DNA of 5,516 nt from contig CAIKKV010000641.1 in NCBI GenBank assembly GCA_903828035.1, forward strand, positions 1-5,516, in the 5' to 3' direction. Shown here one piece after another: positions 5,478 through 5,516 of this stretch. The DNA comes from an uncultured bacterium. GTDB taxonomy: Bacteria > Verrucomicrobiota > Kiritimatiellia > CAIKKV01. The translations under genes were made by a program, and so were the position numbers. The notes below the pieces were generated by a model. It made no database searches, was not told the DNA's origin, and saw only the letters and a list, made by a program, of their open reading frames with translations. Each line of letters opens with the position of its first letter. Positions within the stretch are counted from its first letter, which is position 1.

Positions 5478-5516
5478 CAGGGCTCCGTGATCTCGGGGTT
5501 AGGGTGAGCCGGATAG

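Noticed and set aside
3951..5507. 518-codon open frame on the plus strand opposite the esterase gene
   Set aside because: It is antisense to a well-supported gene. High GC at third codon positions keeps the opposite frame free of stops, and its product shows no recognisable domain, only Gly/Ala/Arg/His-rich sequence.

Overview
This high-GC window carries six protein-coding genes, all read from the minus strand. In transcription order (right to left) they are: a secreted SGNH-type sialate O-acetylesterase-like hydrolase, an extended-SDR NAD-dependent epimerase/dehydratase, tolB, pal, tatA, and the 5' part of tatC, which runs off the left edge. The organism is a diderm (Gram-negative-type) bacterium, because it encodes TolB and a Pal lipoprotein. 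The Cys-containing Pal signature NCDERGT, the short TolB N-terminal domain, the acidic/proline-rich TatC N-terminus and the sialate-esterase-type hydrolase suggest the PVC group (Verrucomicrobiota, Kiritimatiellota or Lentisphaerota). That placement is an impression from the proteins, not a computed phylogeny.

Right block (about 2914-5486). The esterase (3885-5477) has a signal peptide and the GQSNM nucleophile block. The epimerase starts 33 nt downstream (2937-3851), has its own Shine-Dalgarno sequence and ends at a GC-rich hairpin. The pair looks like a two-gene carbohydrate-related transcription unit, but the substrates cannot be read from the sequence.

Middle non-coding stretch (2647-2936, 290 nt). 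I see no gene here. It holds the hairpin after the epimerase, two exact tandem copies of a 24-bp unit (2823-2870), a long imperfect inverted repeat (2716-2778) and a possible sigma70-type promoter just in front of tolB.

Left block (1-2646). tolB and pal, 29 nt apart, encode the periplasmic and outer-membrane parts of the Tol-Pal envelope system. A textbook intrinsic terminator (839-872) follows pal. tatA begins only 4 nt beyond its T-tract and is followed by tatC. The two tat genes probably overlap by 92 nt in different frames, so that one DNA segment encodes both the disordered tail of TatA and the disordered head of TatC. tolQ, tolR, tolA and cpoB/ybgF are not next to tolB-pal.

No tRNA, rRNA, CRISPR array, transposase or phage gene was seen. 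I do not see an undescribed multi-gene system. The points most worth checking are the terminator abutting tatA, the tatA/tatC overlap, the repeats in front of tolB and the unusual catalytic-His block of the esterase.
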